From Szabonella alba (GTDB lineage: Bacteria; Pseudomonadota; Alphaproteobacteria; Rhodobacterales; Rhodobacteraceae): a stretch of 64,000 nt of DNA. The stretch lies in NCBI RefSeq assembly GCF_016765775.1, contig NZ_JAESVN010000001.1, forward strand, positions 744,001 through 808,000, given 5' to 3'. Numbering within the stretch: position 1 is the stretch's first letter; every line of letters begins with the position of its first letter. Of the stretch, positions 16,704 through 24,437 are shown in pieces. The notes below the pieces were generated by a model that made no database searches, was not told the DNA's origin, and saw only the letters and a list, made by a program, of their open reading frames with translations. Made by a program: the position numbers and the translations under genes.

Positions 16704-16855
16704 AAGGGCAAATTTTCCTTTGTGACAGCGCATAACTGCGGCACTCTCCGCCAGCAGGCCCGCCAAGGGCCGCAGGGCCGGAACCGGAGACAGGCCACCT
16801 CTGCCATCGGGGTGGCAACGCCGGGCCGGGAACCATGGGAACAGGGGAGTTCACG

Positions 16856-18226
16856 ATGGAAAACGAAACCGTGGCATTATTTGCGGATCAGGTAACGCTG
16901 AATTCGCTTGTGCAGAATCTCGTCTATGCCTCCGGCACGGTCGGGGCGATTTTTGTTGTTGTCGGCCTTTTGATGATCGATGCGGGTACGACCCGCAGAA
17001 AGGCGCTGTTCAACTCCACCATCGAGAAGGTGACGGGGTTCTTTCTGGGGTTCACCACCTATTATGTAATCGGTTTCGGATTCTGGGCGGCGCAGTATTA
17101 CATCATCGAAGGCGCCACGATGACCGACAGTCTGAAGGACTGGTGGATCGGTGGCCCGCTGCTGAACGCCATCGCGCAGGAAACGGATCCGGCGGTGTTT
17201 CCGGGGATCAACACTTTCCAGATCTTCGTCTTCTTCCTCGCCTGCTTTGCCGGGATCGTGAACATCCTGTTCCACTTTGCGGTGGCCGAGCGGATGCGGG
17301 CCAAGGCCTATTACATCTTCGCGGTCGTCGCCGCACTGGCCTCATCGGTGCTGAGCTTCTTCACATGGGGATCGGTCGGTCCGCTGACCAATGCGGGCTT
17401 TCACGACTTCTTTGGCGTGGGCTTTGTCTATCTGTTCCCGGCAGGCATGGCGCTGGCCGTGGTGCCGATGCTTCCGGCCCGTCCGGGCATGTTTTCACCG
17501 CATCCAAGGGTGCCGGGCTATTACGCGCCCTCGATCGGTCTGGCGGCGGCGGGTCTGCTGACGATCTTTGGCGGGCTGCCCATGGTGATCCTGTCCTGCC
17601 TGTTCTTCGTTGATCCCGAGGCACTGGCGGTTTCGGTCACGATGGCGACAACAAGCGTCGGCATCGCCTTCAACAATTACGGTCTGGCCTGGGCCGGGGG
17701 CATGATCTCGGGCGCTGTCATCGCCTATTCGACGCGGAAATATGCCTATCTGCTGCTGGGGCCGCTGGCGGGCTATGTCGCCGGGGCCTCGGGCTTTGAT
17801 GTCTATCTGCCCTGGCAGATCTTCCTTGTGGCCCTTGGCGCGCCGGTCGTGGCCTGGCTGGTCTATGAATTCACGCTGCGGCGCGGACTGGATGAGCATA
17901 AGCTGATCCCGCTGTTCATCGGGGCAGGCAGCTATGGGCTGATCATGCTGGGGATCGTCAAGGCGGGCACCCCACGCGGCGGCTATATCGGCATCGAAGA
18001 AGGCATCTATGCCTTCCAGAACGGCCAGATCGGGCTGGTGATGCAGGTTGTCGGGGTCGTGGTCTGTATCGGTGCGGGGGTCGTTACGGCGCTTGTCACC
18101 GCGATGGTGGCGAAGGCGACCGTCGGTCTGGCCGTCACCGAAGAGGAAATGGTCGAGGGTCTGGACGGTCTCTACTGGGGTCTTCAGGCCGATGTCGTGA
18201 CACGGGAAGACCTGCCCCGCGACTGA
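16856..18226 (+). CDS. Ammonium-transporter (Amt) fold membrane protein lacking both pore histidines
   Basis: A 456-residue polytopic membrane protein with about eleven hydrophobic segments. Amt landmarks survive: the N-terminal helix pair (SGTVGAIFVVVGLLMIDAG), AVAERMRAKAYYIF (residues 142-155), WG at 171-172, HDFFG with Asp184 where AmtB has Asp160, and the C-terminal EEEMVEGLDG motif (429-438). Aligned on Asp160/Asp184, the first twin histidine (AmtB His168) is Tyr192. Aligned on the DD..GVHG block, the second (His318) is Ile355. Ordinary ammonium conduction is therefore doubtful. Immediately downstream is dmmDABC, so import of, or sensing of, a methylated amine is a reasonable inference. 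ATG 16856 follows GGGGAG. Confidence 0.75.
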   Translation: MENETVALFADQVTLNSLVQNLVYASGTVGAIFVVVGLLMIDAGTTRRKALFNSTIEKVTGFFLGFTTYYVIGFGFWAAQYYIIEGATMTDSLKDWWIGGPLLNAIAQETDPAVFPGINTFQIFVFFLACFAGIVNILFHFAVAERMRAKAYYIFAVVAALASSVLSFFTWGSVGPLTNAGFHDFFGVGFVYLFPAGMALAVVPMLPARPGMFSPHPRVPGYYAPSIGLAAAGLLTIFGGLPMVILSCLFFVDPEALAVSVTMATTSVGIAFNNYGLAWAGGMISGAVIAYSTRKYAYLLLGPLAGYVAGASGFDVYLPWQIFLVALGAPVVAWLVYEFTLRRGLDEHKLIPLFIGAGSYGLIMLGIVKAGTPRGGYIGIEEGIYAFQNGQIGLVMQVVGVVVCIGAGVVTALVTAMVAKATVGLAVTEEEMVEGLDGLYWGLQADVVTREDLPRD

Positions 18227-18234
18227 TTTAGGTC

Positions 18235-18305
18235 GGGGCGGAGCCGATGCATCCGCCCCACGACGGAAAACCAATGCCGGGGCGGAGCCATTGCATCCGC
18301 CCCGG
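18235..18305. repeat. Two tandem hairpins between the Amt-like gene and dmmD
   Basis: Hairpin 1 (18235-18259) pairs GGGGCGGA with TCCGCCCC around the loop GCCGATGCA. Hairpin 2 (18277-18305) has the same stem extended to 10 pairs (CCGGGGCGGA/TCCGCCCCGG) and the loop GCCATTGCA. The loops match at 7 of 9 positions, so this is a duplicated element. No T-run follows. The rest of 18306-18465 is AT-rich near 18365-18415 and likely holds the dmm promoter. Confidence 0.7.
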
Positions 18306-18465
18306 CGCTTGTTCCGGTCACGAATGAACCGCAACCGCGTGCAGATCGGGCCGTCGCGACCGGCATTATTTCTCTCATGGGAAATATTGTTGAACTTGAT
18401 TATTGATTTTTGGCGGGAATCGCCCGAGACTTGACGGAAATCAACGACCTTCTGGGAGAGTGCAG

Positions 18466-19605
18466 ATGACCAATTCCTGGCGTTTTTCGGCGCTGATGGA
18501 CCGCCACCGGGCCTTGGGCTCGGATCTTGAGGACTGGAGCGGGATGGGCACGGCCTGGTCCTATACCAAGGGCGATCCGGATGCCGAATATATGGCGGTG
18601 CGCACCAAGGCCGGGCTGATGGATGTGTCAGGGCTGAAAAAAGTGCATATCACCGGCCCTGCGGCCAGCCATGTGATCGAGCGGGCGACGACCCGCAATA
18701 TGGAAAAGCTGATGCCCGGCCGCGCGGTCTATGCCTGCATGCTCAATGATGCAGGGAAATTCGTCGATGACTGTGTGATCTACCGCATGGGGCCGAATTC
18801 CTTCATGGTGGTGCACGGGTCAGGGCAGGGGCATGAACAACTGACCATGGCCGCGGCGGGGCGCGATGTTTCGATCCGCTTTGACGACAATCTTCATGAT
18901 CTGTCGCTGCAGGGACCGCTGGCGGTGGATTTTCTGGAAAAACATGTGCCGGGCATCCGCGCCTTGCCCTATTTCAGCCTGATGCAGACCAGCCTTTTCG
19001 GCAAACCTGCGATGATCTCGCGCACCGGCTATACCGGTGAACGGGGGTATGAGTTGTTCGTGCGCGGGCAGGATGCGCCGATGATCTGGGACCGCATTCT
19101 TGAAGAAGGGGCCGGAATGGGGATCATTCCCTGCCGCTTCACCACGCTGGATATGCTGCGGGCGGAAAGCTATCTGCTGTTCTTCCCCTATGACAATTCC
19201 GAGATGTATCCCTTCGACGACGAGGGCCCCGGCGATACGCTGTGGGAACTGGGGCTGGATTTCACCGTGTCCAAGGGCAAGACCGGGTTCCGCGGCGCCG
19301 AGGAACATTACCGCCTGAAGGGCAAGGAACGCTTCAAGATCTGGGGGCTGAAGCTGGAGGGCAAGAATGCGCCCGGCAATGGCGCACCGGTCTTCAAGGG
19401 GGAAAAGCAGGTCGGTCTTGTGACGCAGGCCATGTATTCGCCGCTGAACGACTGGACCGTGGCCATTGCCCGCCTGCCGGTCGATTGCGCCAATGACGGC
19501 ACGAAGCTTGAGGTGCGCTGCGGCACCCATGGCCCGATCGCGGCAACCACCCATTCGATGCCGTTCTATGACGTCAAGAAGGAACGCCGCACCGCCAAGG
19601 GCTGA
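18466..19605 (+). CDS. dmmD: GcvT-like tetrahydrofolate-binding subunit of dimethylamine oxidation
   Basis: A 379-residue aminomethyltransferase-family (GcvT) protein. The folate-binding barrel shows VSGLKKVHITGPAA near the N-terminus, LHDLSLQGPLAV, and SRTGYTGERGYELFV, the hallmark GcvT segment. In a dmmDABC context it should accept the formaldehyde carbon released from dimethylamine and form methylene-tetrahydrofolate; that coupling is inferred from family and order. ATG 18466 follows GGGAGAG. It opens a four-gene run D-A-B-C whose order matches that described in marine Roseobacter and Methylocella methylated-amine clusters. Confidence 0.8.
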   Translation: MTNSWRFSALMDRHRALGSDLEDWSGMGTAWSYTKGDPDAEYMAVRTKAGLMDVSGLKKVHITGPAASHVIERATTRNMEKLMPGRAVYACMLNDAGKFVDDCVIYRMGPNSFMVVHGSGQGHEQLTMAAAGRDVSIRFDDNLHDLSLQGPLAVDFLEKHVPGIRALPYFSLMQTSLFGKPAMISRTGYTGERGYELFVRGQDAPMIWDRILEEGAGMGIIPCRFTTLDMLRAESYLLFFPYDNSEMYPFDDEGPGDTLWELGLDFTVSKGKTGFRGAEEHYRLKGKERFKIWGLKLEGKNAPGNGAPVFKGEKQVGLVTQAMYSPLNDWTVAIARLPVDCANDGTKLEVRCGTHGPIAATTHSMPFYDVKKERRTAKG

Positions 19606-19716
19606 CCGGTCTGGCCTGTCCGGGGGGTGTTTTTGCAATTGCCCCCCGGACGCCATCCCTGAACGTCGGCCCCCATCCGTCACACCCACCGGACTGATTG
19701 CCACCGGAAGGAAAAG

Positions 19717-20334
19717 ATGACCCTGACCCCCGTTGCCCCCACGATCCGATCCCGGCCCGTCTATGCCCCCCTTGCTGCCGTCCCCGGCCATCTGCATCTT
19801 GTGATCGCCGATGGTGAGGGCGCCGAGGCGGTCACCGATATGCTGGAGCGCGCGCCCGATGCGGCGGGCTTTCTGGCCTTGACGCATTTTCTTTACTGCC
19901 CCGGGCCGACGGGCACCGACCTGTCCGACCGGCTGCAGGCGCTTGGCGCGATGCAATTCTTTCGCGCGCCCACCATCCCTGCGCTGTTGCCGCGCCTGCA
20001 ACGGGTCCTGACCGATGCCCATATGGGCAGCCGTTTCTATCTGGCCGGGTCCGAGGGGCTGATCGGGCAGGCCGAACGCGATATCATGGCCACGGGTTTT
20101 CCCTTCGCGGCGATCCAGAAGGAACATCGCGGATCGACCCTGCGCCGCGTGCAATGCGTCCATTGCAAGGGCATCACCGAAAATGTCGCGACCGATCCGT
20201 TTCAATGCAGCCATTGCGGGCTGAACCTTTTTGTCCGCGACCATTATTCGCGCCGCCTCGCGGCCTTTCAGGGCGTCAATATCGACGCCGAGGATCCCGG
20301 CGAGGTGCCCGAAAGCGTGGTGAGGTTCACATGA
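19717..20334 (+). CDS. dmmA: Dimethylamine monooxygenase subunit DmmA
   Basis: A 205-residue protein of the DmmA family. The N-terminal two-thirds (about 1-140) is an alpha/beta domain. The C-terminus has a zinc-ribbon-like pair, CVHC and CSHC separated by 15 residues (about residues 147-170), followed by the conserved NLFVRDHYSRR. It is a component of the enzyme that oxidatively demethylates dimethylamine to methylamine and formaldehyde using NADPH and oxygen. It begins 111 bases after dmmD with GGAAAAG as the ribosome-binding site, and its stop overlaps the dmmB start (ATGA). Confidence 0.82.
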   Translation: MTLTPVAPTIRSRPVYAPLAAVPGHLHLVIADGEGAEAVTDMLERAPDAAGFLALTHFLYCPGPTGTDLSDRLQALGAMQFFRAPTIPALLPRLQRVLTDAHMGSRFYLAGSEGLIGQAERDIMATGFPFAAIQKEHRGSTLRRVQCVHCKGITENVATDPFQCSHCGLNLFVRDHYSRRLAAFQGVNIDAEDPGEVPESVVRFT

Positions 20335-21293
20335 GCGGTGTTGCAAAACTGGCGGTCCGCGTGGCCGATGTGGTGCCGGTCAATGATCTGGTGACGCGGT
20401 TCCGGTTCGAGGCGCGGGACGGATCGCTGCTGCCGGCCTTTTCGGGTGGTGCCCATACGGTTGTCGAGATGGACGACCATGGCACAAGGCGGCTCAACCC
20501 CTATTCGCTGATGTCCGATCCGGGCGACCGGTCAGGCTATGAAATCTCGGTCCGGCGCGATGATGCGGGGCGGGGCGGGTCGCTGTTCATGCACCGCCAT
20601 GTGCGGCCGGGGATGGAGATGGTTCTGTCCCATCCGGTCAACCTCTTCGGGTTGGACAGTCGCGCGCGCAAATATCTGATGATCGCGGGCGGCATCGGCA
20701 TCACGCCCTTCCTGTCGCAGATTGCGCAATTGTCGCGGACGGGGGGGCGGTTCGAGTTGCATTACGCCGCCCGCAATCCAGCGCTTGGGTCTTATATGGA
20801 CCGGCTGCAGGCTGCGCATCCCGACCGGGTGCAGTGCTATTTCGACGATGACGGCCAGCAGATCGACCTTGCCCGCGTCCTGTCGAGGCAGCCCATCGGC
20901 ACACATCTTTATGTCTGCGGGCCGAAAGGCATGATTGCCTGGGTTCTGGGCACGGCCGAACGGATGGGCTGGCCGCCGCAATCGCTGCATTCTGAGGAAT
21001 TCATCGCGCCGCCCGTCGGCCAGCCCTTCACGGTGGAACTGGCCGCCTCGGGCCACACACTCAACGTTGGTGCGGCACAATCGCTGCTGGAGGCGATCGA
21101 GGCCTCCGGGGTCGATGCGCCCTATCTGTGCCGGGGCGGGGCCTGCGGGCAATGCGAAACGAAGGTGATCCGCTGTGATGGCCAATTGCTGCACAATGAC
21201 CACTGGCTGACCCCCGAGGAGCAGGCCGAAGGCCGCAAGATCATGCCTTGTGTCAGCCGCGCGGCAGGCGGCACGCTTGTCATCGACCGATAG
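20331..21293 (+). CDS. dmmB: Dimethylamine monooxygenase reductase subunit (FMN/NAD plus 2Fe-2S)
   Basis: A 320-residue phthalate-dioxygenase-reductase type protein. An FMN-binding barrel comes first (LNPYSLMSDP near residue 58), then a nucleotide-binding domain (MIAGGIGITPFLSQI around 115-130 and LYVCGPKGMI around 190). A C-terminal plant-type 2Fe-2S ferredoxin domain follows, with ligands CRGGACGQC (C-x4-C-x2-C) and a last Cys near VSRAA. It passes electrons from NAD(P)H to the heme subunit DmmC. Translation is coupled to dmmA by ATGA overlap. Confidence 0.9.
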   Translation: MSGVAKLAVRVADVVPVNDLVTRFRFEARDGSLLPAFSGGAHTVVEMDDHGTRRLNPYSLMSDPGDRSGYEISVRRDDAGRGGSLFMHRHVRPGMEMVLSHPVNLFGLDSRARKYLMIAGGIGITPFLSQIAQLSRTGGRFELHYAARNPALGSYMDRLQAAHPDRVQCYFDDDGQQIDLARVLSRQPIGTHLYVCGPKGMIAWVLGTAERMGWPPQSLHSEEFIAPPVGQPFTVELAASGHTLNVGAAQSLLEAIEASGVDAPYLCRGGACGQCETKVIRCDGQLLHNDHWLTPEEQAEGRKIMPCVSRAAGGTLVIDR

Positions 21294-21302
21294 GAGACGA
21301 CC

Positions 21303-22379
21303 ATGAGCCTTGATTACAAGTTCGCGTTCTCTCCGGACCATTTCGACGGGTTCTTCCGCGATGAAACCTTCCGGGGCGATTTCACCTATCGCAACACCGA
21401 TCCGCGCCGCTTTCCCTTTCCCTTCGACCGGGACGATTACATGTATGCGGTCAATATCGAACCGCATGTGCCGGGCCGGAAGGGCACGGCCTTTGAGCAT
21501 CTTCTGGATGTCGACGAACATTACATCGCCGAGATGACCGACCGCGCCAAGGTTCTGGCCGAGGATCCGCTGCGCTGCCAGTCGCTGCCGCATATGGAAC
21601 TGGCGGGCTGGGATGTGCTGGAACTCATCATGGAGGCCAAGGCGCGCGACTATCCGCAATGGTTTTCGCTGGAACGCGACGGCAATCGCTGGCGCTGGAT
21701 CAACCGGCCGCTGGGCATCGACGAAAGCTTTACCTTCCTTGATGCCTCAACCCTGCCTTATGGCCCCTTCGAATATATCATGCGCCAGACGCAGGGCGAC
21801 TGGACCTTGCAGGATGAACGCGAGGGCACGCTGTGGATGGATGCGGGGATCGCAACCTCGCAGGCCGACTGGTCGCTGGATTTCGACATCGGCATGAATT
21901 TCCATGAATGGCATGCCCCGGTGCCGATGGCGCATGAAAAGGGCATTTTCGACCGGGCGCTGAAATTCCTGCTGAAACTGCAGCACGGTGCCCCGGTGCG
22001 GCGGTTCAACTGGACGATGACGGTCAATCCGCTGCTGGATACGGCCCCCGAGACCTATCCGAAATGGGGCACGATGAAGACCAGCGTGACGCCGGAAAAT
22101 ATCGGGCGGAAACAGCATCTTCGGGTGGAACTGCAATCGCTTTACCGGCTGCCCCGGTCCAATGCGATTGCCTTTGACATCCGGTGCTATCTGGCCAGTT
22201 TCGACGAGATCGTGACCGTGCCGAAATGGGGGCGGCGGCTGCATCGGGTGGTGCGCGATTTGCCCGAAGAACTGGCGACCTATAAGGGGTTCATCCGCAA
22301 CCGCCCCTTGATGGTGGAATGGCTGTCGCAGTATGACGACGGCGCGCCCACGTCTTCGGGCTGGTTTGCCGATGACTGA
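21303..22379 (+). CDS. dmmC: Dimethylamine monooxygenase heme subunit (DUF3445, oxidative N-demethylase)
   Basis: A 358-residue protein of the DUF3445 / heme-dependent oxidative N-demethylase family. Landmarks are FPFPFDRDDYMYAVNIEPHVPG near the N-terminus, the WMDAGIATSQADWSLDFDIGMNFHEWHAPVP core with a histidine that could serve heme or substrate, and LRVELQSLYRLPRSNAIAFDIRCYL. It would bind dimethylamine and oxygen and carry out the N-demethylation with electrons from DmmB. It starts 9 bases after dmmB with TAGGAGACG and is the last structural gene of the run. Confidence 0.87.
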   Translation: MSLDYKFAFSPDHFDGFFRDETFRGDFTYRNTDPRRFPFPFDRDDYMYAVNIEPHVPGRKGTAFEHLLDVDEHYIAEMTDRAKVLAEDPLRCQSLPHMELAGWDVLELIMEAKARDYPQWFSLERDGNRWRWINRPLGIDESFTFLDASTLPYGPFEYIMRQTQGDWTLQDEREGTLWMDAGIATSQADWSLDFDIGMNFHEWHAPVPMAHEKGIFDRALKFLLKLQHGAPVRRFNWTMTVNPLLDTAPETYPKWGTMKTSVTPENIGRKQHLRVELQSLYRLPRSNAIAFDIRCYLASFDEIVTVPKWGRRLHRVVRDLPEELATYKGFIRNRPLMVEWLSQYDDGAPTSSGWFADD

Positions 22380-22391
22380 CGGGGGATCATG

Positions 22392-23399
22392 ATGACTGTG
22401 GACGGGCCGCTGCGGCTTGGGTTCCTGATGTTTCCGGGCTTTCCGATGGCCTGCCTGACCTCGGCCATCGAGCCCTTGCGCGCGGCCAATGAAATCACCG
22501 GGCGGCGGGAGTTTCGCTGGCAGTTGCTGGCCGAGACGGCGGTGCCGGTCCGGTCTTCGGCCGAGATCGGGTTTGAACCCGATATCCTGCTGCAAGAGGC
22601 CGAAGGGCTGGATCAGCTTTACCTGATCGCGCCACCGACGGCGGAATTCGCGGATGCCCGCCGCAGCCCGGCCCGGCTGCGCTGGCTGGAGCGCACCGGC
22701 GTCACGCTGGGGGCCTTTTCGGGCGGGATCTTTCCACTGGCCCGGACGGGGCTGATGGAGGGGCGGCCCTGTTCGGTCCATTGGTGCTATGAGGCCGCCT
22801 TCAAGGCCGACTTTCCCGATGTCGAGGCGCGCGAGACCTCGATCCTGCGTGAGGGGCGGCGGATCACGGCCAGCGGATCAGGCGCGGTGTTCGACCTGAT
22901 GCTGCGGCTGATCGAGGAACGGCTGGGCCGCGACTGCATGACCGAGGTGGCCTGCTGGTTTCAGCATCCGTTCATGCGCGACGCCGATGCCAGCCAGAAA
23001 GTGCCGGTCGCCCGGGCCGGGGGCACCACCGATGCGCTGCCCGCCCCGATCCGCGAGGCGATCCGCCTGTTCGAGACCCATGTCGAGGATCCGCTGCGCA
23101 TTCCCGATGTCGCCGCCGCCATCGGCTTTTCGGGGCGGCATTTCGAACGCATGTTCAAGCGTGAAACCGGGCAAAGCCCGCTGCGGTATTATCACCACCT
23201 GCGGCTGATGAAGGCGCGGCAACGGGTGCTTTACTCCAACGAATCCCTGCGCGAAATCGCGGCCTCGGTCGGGTATATGACCTCAAGCCCGATGATCCGC
23301 CATTATACGCAGTTCTTCGGCGTCGGCCCGCGGGAGGAGCGGCGGATGATGCAGGAATTGCGCCGGGCCGGGCCGGGCCGGGTGGCAGCGGCGGAATAG
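22392..23399 (+). CDS. GlxA-family AraC-type regulator with DJ-1/PfpI-like domain
   Basis: A 335-residue regulator. Residues about 5-180 form a glutamine-amidotransferase-like (DJ-1/PfpI) domain, LGFLMFPGFPMACLTSAIEPL. The C-terminal 100 residues are an AraC double helix-turn-helix with IPDVAAAIGFSGRHFERMFKRE and ASVGYMTSSPMIRHYTQFFG. Close family members regulate glycine betaine, carnitine and related quaternary-amine catabolism (GbdR, CdhR). It follows dmmC by 12 bases and so probably controls dmmDABC, the Amt-like gene and tdm in response to a methylated amine. Of the two tandem ATGs, 22392 is spaced better from GGGGGA. Confidence 0.85.
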   Translation: MTVDGPLRLGFLMFPGFPMACLTSAIEPLRAANEITGRREFRWQLLAETAVPVRSSAEIGFEPDILLQEAEGLDQLYLIAPPTAEFADARRSPARLRWLERTGVTLGAFSGGIFPLARTGLMEGRPCSVHWCYEAAFKADFPDVEARETSILREGRRITASGSGAVFDLMLRLIEERLGRDCMTEVACWFQHPFMRDADASQKVPVARAGGTTDALPAPIREAIRLFETHVEDPLRIPDVAAAIGFSGRHFERMFKRETGQSPLRYYHHLRLMKARQRVLYSNESLREIAASVGYMTSSPMIRHYTQFFGVGPREERRMMQELRRAGPGRVAAAE

Positions 23400-23421
23400 G
23401 GCAGGGCCTGTCGGTCGGGGG

Positions 23422-24288
23422 TCAGCCCCGTAAACTCAGCGCGCCGATGCCGGTAAAGACCACCGCAATGCCCAGCCATTGCACCGGGCGCACGCGTTCA
23501 TGCAGGAACCATGCCGCCAGAAGCACCGTCACCACCCCGAACAGCGCCGAGGCGACCGAGGCATATTCGGCCTTGGGCAGGCCGCCGGCGACGGTGACGA
23601 AACCCAGCGACAGCGCGTCCAGCACCCCCATGGCGCAAAGCACCCAGATCTGCGACCGCAGCAGCGGGGGCCTGCCCTTGCCGGTTCGCACCATGCGCAG
23701 CAGGATCAGAAAGGCCGCCAGCGCCGTGATCCGCGCCACCAGCATCACCGGCAGGTCCGATCCCTGACGGACCGCCTCTTGCGCCAGTGCAAAGGTTGCG
23801 GCGAATCCCAGTGCCGAAAGCGCCGCCCAGCCGGTCGCGACCGCTGGTCCCGCCGCATAGCCCTCAGGCCCGTCGCCTCGCGCCGCCAGCGCCACGATGG
23901 CGATGCCCGCCACGATTACCGCCACGGCCAGCCAGTCGCCCGGTGTGACCGGACGGCCCTGCGCCACCGCGATCAGCAGCACCAGCATCGGATAGGACCC
24001 CACGACGGGTGAGACCAGCCGCACCGGCGCAAGGCTGAAGGCGCGATACAGACTGCCCACCGCCAGCGCAAAGGCCAGACCCGAGGCCGCCGCCCCTGCC
24101 CAGGCGCGGCCGGTCATCGTCGACCAGTCCCCCGCCAGCAGCACCAGTGGCAGCAGCGCCAGCGCGCCCGAGGCCAGGACGATCAGCGCCATCGCCACGA
24201 TGCCGGCCCCCTGGCTCAGCTTGCGCGCCAGAAGATCATGCACCGCCCAAAGCAGCGCCGCCGTCAATCCAAAACCCAGTGCCAGCAT
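23422..24288 (-). CDS. EamA/DMT superfamily permease
   Basis: A 288-residue inner-membrane protein with ten predicted helices arranged as two EamA repeats (first repeat about 1-135, second about 145-285). It starts MLALGFGLTAALLWAVHDLLARKLSQG. Such permeases export or import small metabolites; substrate unknown. The start at 24288 is used because the extension to 24378 is hydrophilic and runs into the divergent promoter region. It is placed between the dmm regulator and tdm, so handling of an amine or C1 metabolite is possible but not shown. Confidence 0.8.
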   Translation of the reverse strand: MLALGFGLTAALLWAVHDLLARKLSQGAGIVAMALIVLASGALALLPLVLLAGDWSTMTGRAWAGAAASGLAFALAVGSLYRAFSLAPVRLVSPVVGSYPMLVLLIAVAQGRPVTPGDWLAVAVIVAGIAIVALAARGDGPEGYAAGPAVATGWAALSALGFAATFALAQEAVRQGSDLPVMLVARITALAAFLILLRMVRTGKGRPPLLRSQIWVLCAMGVLDALSLGFVTVAGGLPKAEYASVASALFGVVTVLLAAWFLHERVRPVQWLGIAVVFTGIGALSLRG

Positions 24289-24336
24289 TCGGTCCGCTTT
24301 CCCCTGCTTTCTTACGCGCTTTTCACCGCGTGGCGC

Positions 24337-24365
24337 TTGTGTCAGGCTTACCCTGACGCTATTCT
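24337..24365 (+). promoter_or_regulatory. Candidate tdm promoter with a palindromic operator in its spacer
   Basis: TTGTGT (24337-24342) and TATTCT (24360-24365) are 17 bases apart, a sigma-70-like pair upstream of tdm. The spacer contains the perfect repeat GTCAGG-CTTAC-CCTGAC (24341-24357). A regulator bound here would block the polymerase, or could act on the divergent DMT gene as well. The 149-base region holds no gene. Confidence 0.5.
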
Positions 24366-24437
24366 TCTGGATGAACAAGTTTTATCCTCATTAAACCTGC
24401 GCGGCACGATCCGCCGCCGGAACAGCCGGGGGAAGCC

